Shown here in pieces: positions 36,461-48,648 of a stretch of DNA of 64,000 nt. The stretch spans positions 45,443 to 109,442 of the forward strand of contig JAYMTL010000056.1 of assembly GCA_036897445.1 (NCBI GenBank), written 5' to 3'. The notes under the pieces are model-generated. The model made no database searches and had not been told where the DNA came from. It saw only the letters and a program-made list of their open reading frames with translations. This DNA is from Pelargonium tetragonum (lineage: Eukaryota; Streptophyta; Magnoliopsida; Geraniales; Geraniaceae). The position numbers were made by a program, and so were the translations under genes. Within the stretch, counting starts at the first letter, position 1. The number at the start of each line of letters is the position of its first letter.

Positions 36461-38939
36461 GGGTTTCGCTAGGAATTGAGTCTTGCTTGTACATAAGGAA
36501 GCTTGTTTAAGAGTAAACGAAACCGAGAAGAATAACCAGAATCCAACACTACTAAATAAAAAGGCACAGCATATTTTTAATGTCTTTATGCTAGGAGAAA
36601 TCCTGAGAGATTCTATACCAAACTCGGGTTTTCTATTACTATTCAATTGTCTATAAACTTCGCATGGATAGGGCAACCTCTAAGGAAAGTTTGTTAATGT
36701 ATTTATTCCTTTATCAAGACTGTGAGAAGCCGAATAAAAAACCTCCAACACGTAAGTTCAAGTCCTACAATACAAAGAAGTTCGTTACTAATAGAACAAG
36801 AATCAAAGGTCCCTTATTTTAAGATATTTTTAAGGGTCTCCTTGATAGAAAAAGAGAATGTCTAAATTACTTTAGCGGTTTCCAAGACTTCCTAGATCTA
36901 TACAAAGTCTAACTTTCGGTAGGATTCCTTTCAGGAAGCAATAGGGTGCTTCTGAGTATTCCCATTCAAAGGGTTATCAAATATCTAATTCGCAGTTAAA
37001 GGAGACCCTATGGCTTTGTTTAGAAGTCTTTGTAGCTAAAAAGCTACGGTTTTAGCAGATTTATATAAATTTTTGTGCTTTCACGGGTTAAGGATCTATT
37101 TTAGGAAGGGTATATTTAGGTTAAAGGTTAAACAAATTATCTCGTTAAGCCTCTTCTTAGCAAGTTCTATATCTTAAGTATTCAGTATTTATTATACAGC
37201 ATCCTTCCAGCAAGAAATAGGTTTTAGTTTACAAAGGGCGGTGCTTTGTTATTTGAAGTACCAAAGGAGATTCTATGTTACCAGTATTTTAAGGGGGATT
37301 AAGTCCTTCTCTACCTAAAAGGTTCCTGGGATATAAAGCTCCTTACAGTAGTAGTTTTCCTAGAATATAACTAGGCTCTCAATTAAGAAATATATCAAAC
37401 TTATGGCACCGCTAGAATATGTGAAATGAAAGACAGTAGACTCAATGCGATGGGTACGCAGCTTCAGAAAAACTTGCAAAGTATTAAAAGAGGAAAGAAA
37501 TCTTGTCAATTAACTGTAGAAAAACTTCTCCCTCTGCGATAGACCTAAAAGAAGGCAGATAAAAAGGAATAATAGCTTAGTAAATAGATGTGTTATCTTT
37601 TATTTCCAGCATACAGTTTTGCAAATAACGCAAGTGGCCCTATAGGATAACTCTTTATTTCTAAGTAACAAGGTAACGAAGTTAAGTTAGTTTCCTTTTT
37701 AGTTTAGGGGTTTATAGGAACCCCGGGTTAAGAGAATGTATAGAATAAGGGAAATACCGAGATTTCTACAAAGGGAGATTACTTTAAAGGCAACAGGAAG
37801 TTAAGGTATACATCTTAAAGGGGCTCTTTTCCTCTAAAAATTTTTCCAGGAATTCCTTGCTTTAGCTTGAGGGTTTTTACTTGTAATTATAGAAAGAGGA
37901 ATTCGTACTCTTTATTACCGAATATTAAAGGATCTCCTCTTAAAAAAGGCTATCCTGGGTACTGTAAAAGAGGCATAAAACTCATTTGGGCTTAGGAGTC
38001 TGGGTTATAATATATCCTTTTCCTCTATTTTATCTAATAAGGCAAGGCTGGCGGCAGGAAGAAAACATCAACGGAGTCTTTTCTAGGGTGTCCCAAGAGG
38101 GTACCTTGAAATACAGTAAAGGTAGGGCATACTGAGTATAACTTGTAGTATTGATTTGAAGAGCACTCGACTCCCTTCTGAGAGTTGTATTAAATGTATT
38201 AAAGAGTATAGATCCTAAAAGTTAGTAAGAGAAAGTCCTGCTATTAACAAGGGGGAGTTTAAAGCCCTTTTCAAATTATCCTGTAACTAGTGAGAACCCT
38301 ATCCTTTTTTTGTCACTCTTACCTAAGGTTTTTTCTAAAACAACCTCTTTTATCTCCTATATACCTATGTATTACATACCTCCGGTATAACAAGGAAAGC
38401 TTTTTGTCGCAGACTCTTGCTTTTTTCTTTCTAGATCTTTATTCTGTGTATTTAATCTGAAGTAGCGGTTGTAGGTTTTTTTATAAGCTTCTCAATCTAA
38501 GAAACACCTGGAACCCTTTTCAGGACGATCCTATTTTAGCTATCCCTGTAACCCCTACTAGCTAGAGTTTGTAACTTGTAAAAACGTAAGGGGCAGCCCT
38601 TGATATATTATTATCCTGTGAAAATCCAATATTTATATAAATCGTAGTTAGACCTAAAGCCGCAAAAATTCTTAAACGGATACTCGGCAAATGGTTTAGA
38701 GCTCTCCCTTTATTAATAGGTGTCCTTTTTTACCTAATTGTAAAAGTACATAAAAAGGTTCTCTTAAATAAAAGATTTTATAACTTATTAATTGGGGCCA
38801 ACCAGGGCAACACCAGAGTTTTTTTCTTATAGCAAAAGCCTTTTGTCGAGGGGAAACCCCAATAACTTACACAAAGTATGGGATTGTTCGTAAAAACACT
38901 GGGACCTTTAAAGACAGGCTAGATTGAAATTGTAATAGG
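36461..38939. other. Non-coding background with a tRNA-like piece
   Basis: No protein gene visible; the 73-codon minus frame at 36455-36676 overlaps the end of DR-A copy H and is not gene-like. A tRNA-like fold at 36697-36775 is listed separately. CTTATTATACAG and similar AT phrases near 37185 are unremarkable. Confidence 0.6.
36697..36775 (+). pseudogene. tRNA-like fold, anticodon not determinable
   Basis: TGTATT (36698-36703) pairs perfectly with AATACA (36769-36774) as an acceptor stem. Directly inside its 3' strand is a T-arm: GTAAG (36752-36756), loop TTCAAGT, CCTAC (36764-36768), with four of five pairs. The T-arm abuts the acceptor exactly as in a tRNA, and the total length, about 78 nt, is right. 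The D-arm lacks its GG pair and no clean anticodon stem is seen in the AATAAAAAA stretch. It may be a decayed tRNA gene with an unrecognisable middle. Confidence 0.35.
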
Positions 38940-39440
38940 GATATAATAATATAGAGTATAGTCGTTTGTGTATTAGTAATAGTTAGGGGTTTACCCTGAG
39001 AGGTCTATTGGTCTAAGATGCATTCCTCTTTGTACTTTGTTTTTATCACTTTTATCACTAAGGAGGTAAGCTTGCTTAGAGAGGGTTAGTAATACATGAC
39101 TCCTACCGACAGGAGGCATCCAAAGGAGGTTTATGTTACTAGTAATTAAAGACTTACACATTATAGGAACATCAACACCTTAAATTCTTTGCTTTCATAT
39201 CTAACCCCAAATTCTTCTTAATGCTTTTGTACCTTTCTTACGAGCCTTTTGAGCTATCTGTTTCTTAGGAATCTTAGGCTTAGAAAAGGACTTACTCTCT
39301 CAGCAGATATACAGGTCTTCAGGGCTAGAAATGTACTCTTATGGGAAATCGGGAGATCATATAGTCTTGTCGTTGCCCGTGTTATTGCTTATTGTAGCTA
39401 TTGTATATAGTATAAGTAAGTAAGTAATAATTTATAGTTC
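38940..39440 (-). repeat. Dispersed repeat DR-A, copy I
   Basis: AAAGGAGGTTTATGTTAC (39122-39139) is identical to 2215-2232 in copy A, preceded in both by a CCGAC string. TTTATCACTAAGGAGG (39051-39066) corresponds to the TTTATCGTTTAAGAGG block of copy A. GTACCTTTCTTACGAGCCTT near 39229 matches copy F. Landmark order agrees with copy A. No open frame. Confidence 0.7.
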
Positions 39441-41394
39441 TTTATTTTATAATAAGATTTTTCCCTAGCTACTCAAGAATATGTACTTAAGAATTCTAAA
39501 GAGTTCCTTATGGATTCAAAGTTTCGTTTAATAAGCGTTCTAAGGTATTAGTAATTCTTTCGCCACTAAATTAAGAATTAAGTTATCATCTTAGGATTTT
39601 TGTAATTAAGATAAGAAGTCAAACATAAAAAAAGAAAAGTAGAATTTAGGCTTTTACAATAAATTATATGGAAAGCTTTTTTGTTTAAGTCGAGCACAAG
39701 GTCAAGGTATACCTAAAAGGGAGCTCTCACAAGAAAGGAAGGCTCATAAAAGTTTTGACTTTTCGAGAATTTTTATGCTATATCTCAGAAAAAGGAAACT
39801 ATAGCCAATACTTTATATAAGACTCGGGCTATAGGAAGCCTAATCTTTATTTTATTAAGGAGTAGGAGTAAGAACTTAGTAACAAACGCGTGCAGTTAAT
39901 GTTCGGGAGAGTCCGGGGTAGAGTAACTCTTTTGGCAGTTTCTCAGGATTACCCAGTAGAAACTATGAGTAGTATTCAGTTGACCAGGATTCCTTTGTTA
40001 AATATTACAACACAAGGCTTAGTGCTCAGTAAGAAAGACCAGAAAGGACAAGAGTCGGATCTCTCAAGTCCCTAAGTACAAAATGTTATCTGCCCCGTAA
40101 CCAGAACCCTGTGAGTGCCTGTCAAGAAAATACTACCTAAACCCTTTTAGAAGTCTCCCTAGACAAAACAAGCTTTCTTTTTTAAACCCGTATAGATAAA
40201 GAAGTGGAAGTTCTCTTTTTTTACTATCAATCAAAAGGGGGGGTTTCATGAGGCATTTTTTGTAATAGGATCCAGATGTTCTTTTTTTACGTTAAATGGC
40301 TAGGATATTCAGCACTCTTTTTTTACACCGGGCATAAAACAGAGTATATTATTCTTCAAACAAGGATTCCTACAACGATAACAAGATAGACATTGCTGAC
40401 ATATTATTTTATGCCTAGGATGCAGTACTTTTTAGGAAGCTTTGTTAAAGTAAGCAAGAGTTGTAGTACATGGATGAGTACGTTAGTTTGTGCCTAAATA
40501 TGGGTCTCTTTCTCCTTTATTATGAGTTCAACAGAATTTCATTTACAGATCGTTACTTAAAGTTAAAGTCGGGAGGAGTACCCTTTTGCACTTAAAAAAG
40601 AAAGTTTATGCCTGGACGGGTCCTCTTACGTCGTATATTAATCTTGTAAATATTTCAGTAAAAATTTAAGGCTTTAGGAGACCTTCCTGCTGAGTTATGC
40701 TAAGGGCTTAGGATAACAAAAAATTCTTTTTATAGTAAAAACTCCCGACAATTCAAGTCTTATGTACGAGGCGCTTATATATCTAAGTTATATCACTGCA
40801 AAAGCTATTAACCCCTTTTCTGGTGCTTTATTAGAATATTTTACATTAGACTCCGCCTAGAGAGAAGGGAGTAGAATCCTTGTGATATAAGCTCTTAATG
40901 ATAAGATGTAAACAAACAAGTTTCCTAAGCAATGCCAACAAAAAGCAAAGGAATCTTTCTCCTACACTTACACTACGATATTTTGATCCTAGAATACAAA
41001 AAGAACATCTAAAAGGAAGGTTTGGTCCATTAAGTCTTCCCTTTATAAATGACTTTTAATGCAATCCGGGTTAATGAGAATCCAATCTTTCTAGGAATAA
41101 AGCTAGAATAATTATAATGTTTCTCCAAGTTTTTTGTAAACCCCAAATTCTATTTATAGGTTCCCCTAAAAAAAGGATTTCACAAGATTCACGAAAGCCT
41201 TGGGTTTATAGGATATCTATATTAGTTAAAAGCCCCTATCCCTGAGCTTTCCTTTTTTCTTCGCCCCGAGTATATCTTCATCTTCAAGGAGTTTTCGAAG
41301 TTTTGTTTTGAGTAAGAAACAAGCTTGGGTACAGAGTGTATAGCTAAGAGTGTGGATATAGATCTTAAGATGTAAAGGGGAGTACCTATTATAA
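39441..41394. other. Non-coding background with a triple T-tract
   Basis: No gene visible. The 61-codon plus frame at 39890-40075 has no recognisable motif. The string TCTTTTTTTAC occurs three times within about 115 bp (near 40214, 40279 and 40317), in otherwise unrelated sequence. Confidence 0.6.
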
Positions 41395-41540
41395 AATTAT
41401 AAGAAATCCGGTATAGCTAGAATGAAGAATAAGATAGGTATTACAAAGACTAATAAATAAAGTGGAGGTCCGAAGAGTAACACAAAAAGTAGAAAGGAAA
41501 GAACTTAGATAAAGTAATGAAAAGATAGTAAGATCTTAAG
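41395..41540 (+). repeat. Dispersed repeat DR-A, copy L (fragment)
   Basis: CCGGTATAGCTAGAATG near 41408 resembles the GGTATAGCTAGGA box of copies K and C, and AGAGTAACACAAA (41474-41486) is shared with copy M near 27.75 kb. Purine-rich on plus, with no open frame. Limits are approximate. Confidence 0.45.
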
Positions 41541-41591
41541 TTTAAGTAGAATCAACTAGATATCAGACCTTCTTCTATTAGTATCCTATTT

Positions 41592-41665
41592 CGAGCAAGT
41601 TTAATCCGGTAAAGCAGGTGTGCTTGTAAATAAAAGGTGCAGGTTCAAATCCCATTTTTCCTCTG
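41592..41665 (+). pseudogene. Degenerate tRNA-like sequence (trnT-UGU or trnY-GUA type)
   Basis: D-arm-like TTTAATCCGGTAAAGCA (41600-41616) is followed by CTTGTAAAT (41623-41631), which reads as a UGU (Thr) or GUA (Tyr) anticodon loop depending on register, and by a strong T-arm string GCAGG, loop TTCAAAT, CCCAT (41639-41655). Spacing fits a tRNA of normal size. The anticodon stem does not pair, the T-stem keeps only its two G-C pairs plus a wobble, and no acceptor stem is convincing. It is probably a decayed mitochondrial-type tRNA gene. Confidence 0.45.
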
Positions 41666-42307
41666 GTCTCATTTATTGCTTTAGTGCCCATAAGAAATTT
41701 CCTTAGTCTTTCCTCGACGTTTACGCTTGCTTATTAAAGTCCTTAAAAAAAGAAAAGATATTAATGAGAAGTTTTTTATTTTTCTACTTATTATACTGTT
41801 TCTAGTTTATAAGAAAATTCTATCCTCCACACGAATCACAAGAAAGAAATTGCATGCTTTTCGCGAACGAGTTATAACCTTATGTATCATTCTAATCTCT
41901 ATGTTTTTTAAATAAGTACTTTCTATCTACATTTGTGTCTATCGTTATTGGTGGGGTGGTGAGAGTCTTAGTGATTCTAGAGTTCTTGTTAGTAAATAAA
42001 GCGTCTAAAAGGAGGATTTAGTGTATAGAAAATCTCTCGGAAAAGAAGCAACTACTAGGCTTTGAACTTATAAACAACCGGTATCTTCACGTCCTATTAC
42101 TACTTCTTCTCGAATCCGATACTTAAAAAATGCTGCAAATCTCCTTTCTATCTACGTGCTACGTGGATTGCACGCCCTATATCCCCAAGTGTACTCTATA
42201 AGTGTAGCAAGAACCTGCACGCCCAAAGTCAAAAGGAAAACTTAGACTTAGATAGAGAAAAGAGTAAGCATTAGGTATAACGGGGTTTTACATGTAGAAT
42301 GCGCAAT

Positions 42308-42382
42308 GGAGGAATGGCTTAAGGTCTTTTTTTGCTAAATCAATATACGAAACTCTTTTGTTTTGTATCGCGGGTTCCCTCT
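42308..42382 (+). pseudogene. Degenerate trnS-GCU of plant-mitochondrial type
   Basis: This is the clearest gene relic in the window. GGAGGAATGGCT (42308-42319) is the acceptor and start of the D-arm, then TTAAGG. TTTGCTAAATC (42331-42341) carries the GCU anticodon (42334-42336) in the usual context. ATAC (42345-42348) and GTAT (42365-42368) form the extra arm of a class II tRNA, and CGGGTTC begins the T-arm. From memory of the family, plant mitochondrial trnS-GCU has the same strings. Two blocks are missing: about 8 nt of the D-arm, flanked by a GGCT-like repeat, and the T-arm 3' side, so that CCTCT (42378-42382) follows directly and can still pair with GGAGG. It cannot fold as a normal tRNA. 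Confidence 0.65.
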
Positions 42383-44380
42383 ATTATAAAAAATTCTTTA
42401 TTGCTTTGATTGGGCATAGCCGTTCGTTAAGTTAAAAGTGCCTTCTCAATAAATTTGAAGAGTTAATTACTTAATTATAAATCCTAGCACCGGGCTCTCT
42501 AGTAAAAAAGGTTTGTAAGGCAAGGGAATCCGATGCTTGCTGGTACAGGGGTGCTGCGAGTGTTAAACTTTTTTTGGTATACTGGTTGGAATAGATACAA
42601 CGAATTGAGAAAACCCGTCTTGAGCTGTCCGTTAGAATAAGTAATATAACTCGGATCGGAAAAGGATAATCCCGAACTTCGTTCTACTAAGCATAGAGGT
42701 CTCTTGTAAGAACAAGAATCCTACTTTAGAATTTAGCATATTTGAAAACTTTCAGAAACCGGAGACCTAAGCGGGAGTTTCTATACTAAAAGGGAGCTTA
42801 AAAGACTTTACAAGTTAAGCTCTAGAATTTCCTTAGTTTGTTTGATCGCGGTACAGTAGTAGAGTTGAGAACCCCTGAATTCGGGCATTCTTTAATTAAC
42901 CAGAAAACCAAGTACCAAGCTTGACTGAGTCTGCTTTCCACAATAGGAAAACTTTTTAGTAAATACTAGATTGAGATAGGACACAAAGGTTTGGAGTTTG
43001 TTTATACCCGAGTTCGATGTCAATGAGATAGCATATTATTCTAGTTCCGGTTTATACCAAAAGGAAGGCTTTAACCCTATCATAGGACTCACCAGGTTTT
43101 TATAGCGTAGGCTAAAGGTATCAATAAGAATTTTCCGCGAAGGTGCTACTATAAGATATACTAAAAGTGTTCCTAAAAGATTTTGCTAAAGCCTGCTTCG
43201 CTAGTAAAACGGAATTGCAGGTAAAAGAAAGAATTTTATTAGACTCTCCTTAATGTATATACTCATTCCCAAACGCCTAATACTATGGAATTCCCATAAA
43301 TTGAGTTAGTAACCCCTTTATTAAAAAAAACAGAAGGAAGAAAATAGCTAAAGAGTACTCAATAAAGGCACGTAAGTATTATAGGGCTTCGATTAGGGTA
43401 CTTTAGAGCGTAAGATTTTCTTGAAATAGAACCCTGTGCTGACTTTCCTGCACTCCTTAAGAGGTACAAGACACACAGGGATCTTTCAGAACTTAGACAT
43501 CTTTCGTCAAATTTTTCTGTAACTTTTTCTATTTTTACATACTAAAGAGAATGAGCTTTTGACATTTTCAGCCGATCACTAGAACAACCTATCAAAGGAA
43601 CTCCTCATAAATTTCTTGTGAGTGCAACTAGGCCTCCTCATTTTTAATTAAGCAACCCTATTGGATAGCGGATAGGATTCTCCGACTAAAGGAAACCCTA
43701 ACTTCCTTGTATTCTAGCCTTCCTCATTGGGTTATTATAATACTCTACCCGAAACCCCTAAGTGTCTTTACTTTAAACCTAGCTATATCTTTAATGTTAT
43801 ATTCAGCTTAAATCTGAGTCAGCCAATAATGGAAGTGAGTCTCTACTCGAGTATTCCCGCGGATAGATCTTATCAGTACTACGCCACTTACTACAGAAAG
43901 CCTTTCCTCCTTCAGTAGAGCAATATATTATAATATGGATCTCCGATAATAGGGGCCCTTTTCAAATTCCTAGTACTTATGAAGTTAAAGGAATGCTTTT
44001 CATTTCAAATATTAAAACTCTTCTATTCCCGGGGTTGGGCGCAAATTAGATCAGAGTCAAAAGTAAGACTTTTCCGATGCCTTCGAAGCCTTCTATTTAT
44101 ATATTCTTGGTAGTCCTCACCCTTTTCGGATTTCTAGTAAAGCTATAGTCTTTAGATAATGGCAGATGCTGTTACCCGCCCGCGTTAAGGGCCACTCTAA
44201 TTAATCCTAAGGAAAATCGTTTGGGGGACCCCTGCTGCGATGTCGCAGTAATTTCTATTGTTAAAAAATACTGAGTATTTTAAAATTTTGTATATCCATA
44301 TAGACCCGACAGATGGAAATATCCCTTCTTTTTGTATATTAATAGATTTTCAAACCTAAAGTACTACGGCTGTCATTGAA

Positions 44381-44398
44381 ATTGAGTGTAATCTCAAT
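44381..44398. other. Perfect 6-bp hairpin
   Basis: ATTGAG (44381-44386) pairs with CTCAAT (44393-44398) around a 6-nt TGTAAT loop. A T-loop-like GCTCTAATCC string lies about 35 nt downstream, but no acceptor or D-arm is found, so a tRNA is not called. Confidence 0.5.
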
Positions 44399-47300
44399 GT
44401 AAGTCTTCTGGTTACTCGATGCGTAAGCTCTAATCCTATTATATTATTCTTTGTTAAAAAGAAAAGGACTCCCCTCATCAGGGCATGTAGAATTGACTTC
44501 CTTTCGTTTAGTTAGTCTGCGAGTACATAAGTTTCAATTCTGGCTGGAATCTGGGAATGTTGGATACTCTTTTTGATATTCCTAAAATCTTAGGGATCCG
44601 CCTTACACTATCACAGGGAGCTTAGTCGAGTCAAAGCCTATAAGTCTGGAATAATAAAAAGTAAAGAACCAGGGGCTTTATTCATTTTCAAGCTTTTGGG
44701 TAGATCTTATTTTTAAGGAACCCTTCCAAGATTGTAGAACTCTAAACCTATTTGAGGAACCTCTTTACTCTGCTTATTGGAGAGGCCCTAAATTTCTAGA
44801 TTAAAACCCCTGCTGAATGGCACCTAATTTATTTACTGTTTAGTAGCCGGTTAAGAAGATTTATAACTTTGTTAACTGAAAAGAGTGTCTATTAGGAATT
44901 GTAAACTATAACTCAGAATTCGAATCGCCAAGCTAAGAAAATTCCCGGGAAGATATAAGGATACCCTATATAGTACTAGTTAGAGTAGACCAGAAGAAAA
45001 TGCCTTTGAAAAGAACTTTTAGCTCTAAATCCACAAAATTTTTCAAGTGAAAGCCCCACGCCCTAGAGTTTCAATCCTTTATTTGCTTCTTAAATCAGTC
45101 TAGTCTGTTACGGAGTGACCCATGAATATCTGGTATGCTAATATAAGCTTTATACAAAATTCCTTCGGCAGTTATTTAGAATTCTTTAATAAGATCTGGA
45201 CTCCTTTAGATTAGAATAAAAGACAAGAAAGGATCTTGTCTTTATTAGCATATATTATAACTACACCATACCTTAATCTTTACTTGGATTAACTTGTAAA
45301 AGGTGGGGAGTATTAAGTAGATTTATCTTCAACTACAGGGAGAGGTAGGCATGTTAGCTTTTTATTAACCGTATTAAAGTGTCAATTTTACATTCAATAG
45401 TCTTTTTTTACACTCTGTTGCAGCTTGGTTTGGTCATTAAAAATCCTTTTAGCTTAAAACTTTTTATAATCCTAGGATAGCCGTAAAATATCCTTTATGG
45501 GCCTCTTATCACTTTTTACAGTAACTCCTTAGTTGAATTTATGGATTCCTTTCTGAGTAAACGGGTCGTGTCAAAAAGGTTACTCTTGAATATTTCATTG
45601 CAGGTTTTTAGCTCGCAAGTTGCCTTTTGTAATAGATATTTACCCACTACTCACCACTATAATTAATCTCGAAAGGCGCTTATACTAAAATCGACACACT
45701 AACTCAGTTCCACTTAAAGGGGGGCTCCGGAATACCCACAATTCTTTTAAAAGATAAAAGATAAGATTTACCTTTGATTTTTTTCTTCACGAACTTGTTT
45801 TACATAATTAGCAGTTACATGCAACTTGAAGTATCTTCCTTATCAATTCTTTTTTAAATACACTAGAAGTCCTGTCAGCCTTAGGTATTCTAAGCCTCTT
45901 CTCCTACCTATGCAGGCTTTTATTAAGACCCTTATTCTAATTCTATAAGGAGCGGCTTTCTGTTAGTGCTAATCAAAGGGTGTAAAATGCCCCTTGCCAG
46001 AGGATCCTTATGAAAGGAAAAGACTTTATATTGAAATGCATTTTTTATAAAAATTGGGTTAAAGCTACACTCTATAGAATATAGTCAAACTTTTAATATA
46101 GGGATTCCTAAGGGCACTCCACTTTACTTACAATTTCTAATCAGGGTACCCCTTAAGAAGCCTCTTTTGTGGTAACTACGTTGTACGCTTGGAAGCTAAA
46201 GCTTCATCTAAATCTAAAAAACCGCCTAGTTAAGTATACATATAAAAGTTTCTTAGTTTAAACACATTCTTCTGTATTTTTGGCCAATCCCATAAAGGGG
46301 AGGCCCTTGGTTAACCCTTAAAAGCATCTAAATATCCCGGAGCTTTTCCAGGGGCAACTCTTCGTATAGAATCCTATTATTAGTTTTATTGACCTAGGCG
46401 GGAATTCCTCAAGGGCTGAGACTGAACAAAAATGTAATACCTTAAAAAGGGGGAATAAACGTAAAACTTAGTCGTAAAGAGAAGCCTCAACTTTTTAAAT
46501 ATATCGTTTCGAAAGCTAGCTTACTTTTAAGTTTTAATCCCTGAGAAAAACCCCTTTTAACTAAAGAAAGGCTCTGACTTTACTTTATTTATCCTTACAA
46601 AAGCACTGAAAATAGTTTATAAAACACTAAATCTCTAATTACCAGACCCGAAATAGCAAAGAATTAACTCTTACTCACGAAAATCTTTAAACAAGTATAA
46701 TGTTATATATACCCGGGGTTTCTTCATATAGAGAATACAGCTAAAAGGAGAGTTTCTATACCTCTATAAGCGCTCTCGTCTAAGAGAAACCCTACTACCT
46801 GGCGCCAGTATTACTAGTAGCGTACTCTAGTTAAATTAAAAGGTTAATTAATAGGAATCCGGGATCCTTATATATATATTATTTTATTATTACGGGGTCT
46901 TTTATCGAGGTTTGTTAGTACTCCAATGTTTCGATAGTATCGGATTATTTATATGCATTTAATTGACAAAGCTTTTTATTTACAAGAATTGCTCTTTTGA
47001 AGGTTCTAACTGGCAAAGTAAAGGTAAAGCATTAAATAAAAGAAAATTGAGCGCATTCTCTAGAATCAAAATCCTCTTAATAAAGACCCAAACCTATAGA
47101 AGGAATTGCGCAGCTTCTTAAAGGAATTCCTTAACAAAAAAGTTATAAAGGGCCCTGGTAACCATAAAATCTTAAACGGTGTCTCCACGAAGCTTAATAC
47201 CTCCTTAACTGCACGCCTAGAAAAAGAAACTCTAAACCCGACTAGCAGAAGTCGAGATAACACTGCAATATTCCAATTGACTAGAGAAATACCAGAAAGG

Positions 47301-48575
47301 CTCCTAAAAGACCTTAAAAAACTTTAACCACGAGCCCGGTGTAGGGTTCCCTAAAAGAAAAAAATGACAATATAGAAATTATACTAGCAAAGAATCTCCT
47401 GTCTTTAATAAGCTTAAGATCCATAAATGGAAACTTGATTCTCTACTTATTTATTAACATAGCTAGTGGAAAATACACGAGTTCAAGTCGCAGAGGTAAC
47501 ACAATACCTTGCTTAGAAGCTATGATAGGAAAAACAGAACATGAGGATTATATATCGCATACACTCAAGTCATTAAAGAAAGGGTTTCAAATTTTTCGTA
47601 CTTAATTAATAGAATTTTTGAATGTCCACAATTGAAGAGGAGCCTGTACAATAGTTAATAAGAAAAAGTAATGTATTTTGAATTATACCGAAGTTCTTTT
47701 CTAGAATCTATCCCATTAAAGAGTTTTCCTTACTTACGAACCCGGGGAAACAAAGCTTAGTTGATTAAGGAAAGCTTTCTTGGCTTTTTTTGCTTGTTTT
47801 TGAAATCCCGTACCTTGCTTTAAGGATTTCATTTGATTTAACATGAAAAATTTTACTTTATGTAACAAAGTATTCACTTCCTGCCGCACTGCTTATAAAA
47901 AAAGCCCTAAATTCTTAATCTCGGATTTTTTTTATCTCTTTCCTCAGGAATATACTACAGCAGCTTGTTCCTTTAATTACCAGACTTCGTTTTACTTACA
48001 AAGGGCTTTGTACCTAGACCGCTCTAGTGCGCCGCTCTTTTGGAAACGGAAAGGATTCTGACTCTACCTTAAACTTCTTCTTAGGCGAAAAGCAGAGCGC
48101 TACTTCATTACAAAAAAGTATAGGGCCTTTTTGCTTTTTCGTGCCTGTTTAACCTTATCGGTATTCCGAGACTTTAGGGTTATTCCAAATTTTATGCTAT
48201 TAAGGGCTCTTGCAATATGGGTATTCTTTTACATTGATTCTGTCATTTTTAATATAAAGTTGAACTAAATTCGAAAATTTTTGGTGCTACTAAAACGGAA
48301 GGGGTACCCTATATGGAACTCGTATTGTATAAGATGAGGCGTGGGGGAACTTGGGAAGTCAAAAATGCTTTAGTTTCTGCATAAGTAAACTGGGTTTGAT
48401 TAAGAAATTAGGAAAACTCGAGTAAATCTGACATTCAAAATGAAAACAATTTCGAACTGACTCTATTAACATTAACAGGGACCCGCCTCACTTGTATTTC
48501 TTATATACCACCCGGTTTGTTAATTTCAGGTGGCTCTGATACATATACAAATAAGGAACCCTCTAATGCTATTTT

Positions 48576-48648
48576 TGGAGTATAGCCAAGTGGTAAGGCA
48601 CCGCTTTTGATATTGGCATTCAAAGGTTCAAACTAGAACTTCCTCCTA
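48576..48648 (+). pseudogene. Degenerate trnQ-UUG of mitochondrial type
   Basis: TGGAGTATAGCC (48576-48587) followed by AAGTGGTAAGGCA (48588-48600) is the acceptor and complete D-arm of mitochondrial tRNA-Gln as I know the family. CTTTTGATA contains the UUG anticodon (48607-48609), and GGCATTCAAAGGTTCAAA leads into the T-loop. The full span, 73 nt, is the normal length. The 3' half is damaged: the T-stem 3' strand does not match AAAGG, and the anticodon stem is mostly unpaired. GGAG (48577-48580) can still pair with CTCC (48643-48646) four bases deep at the expected place. It is either a recent pseudogene or a gene needing extensive repair; I favour pseudogene. Confidence 0.6.
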
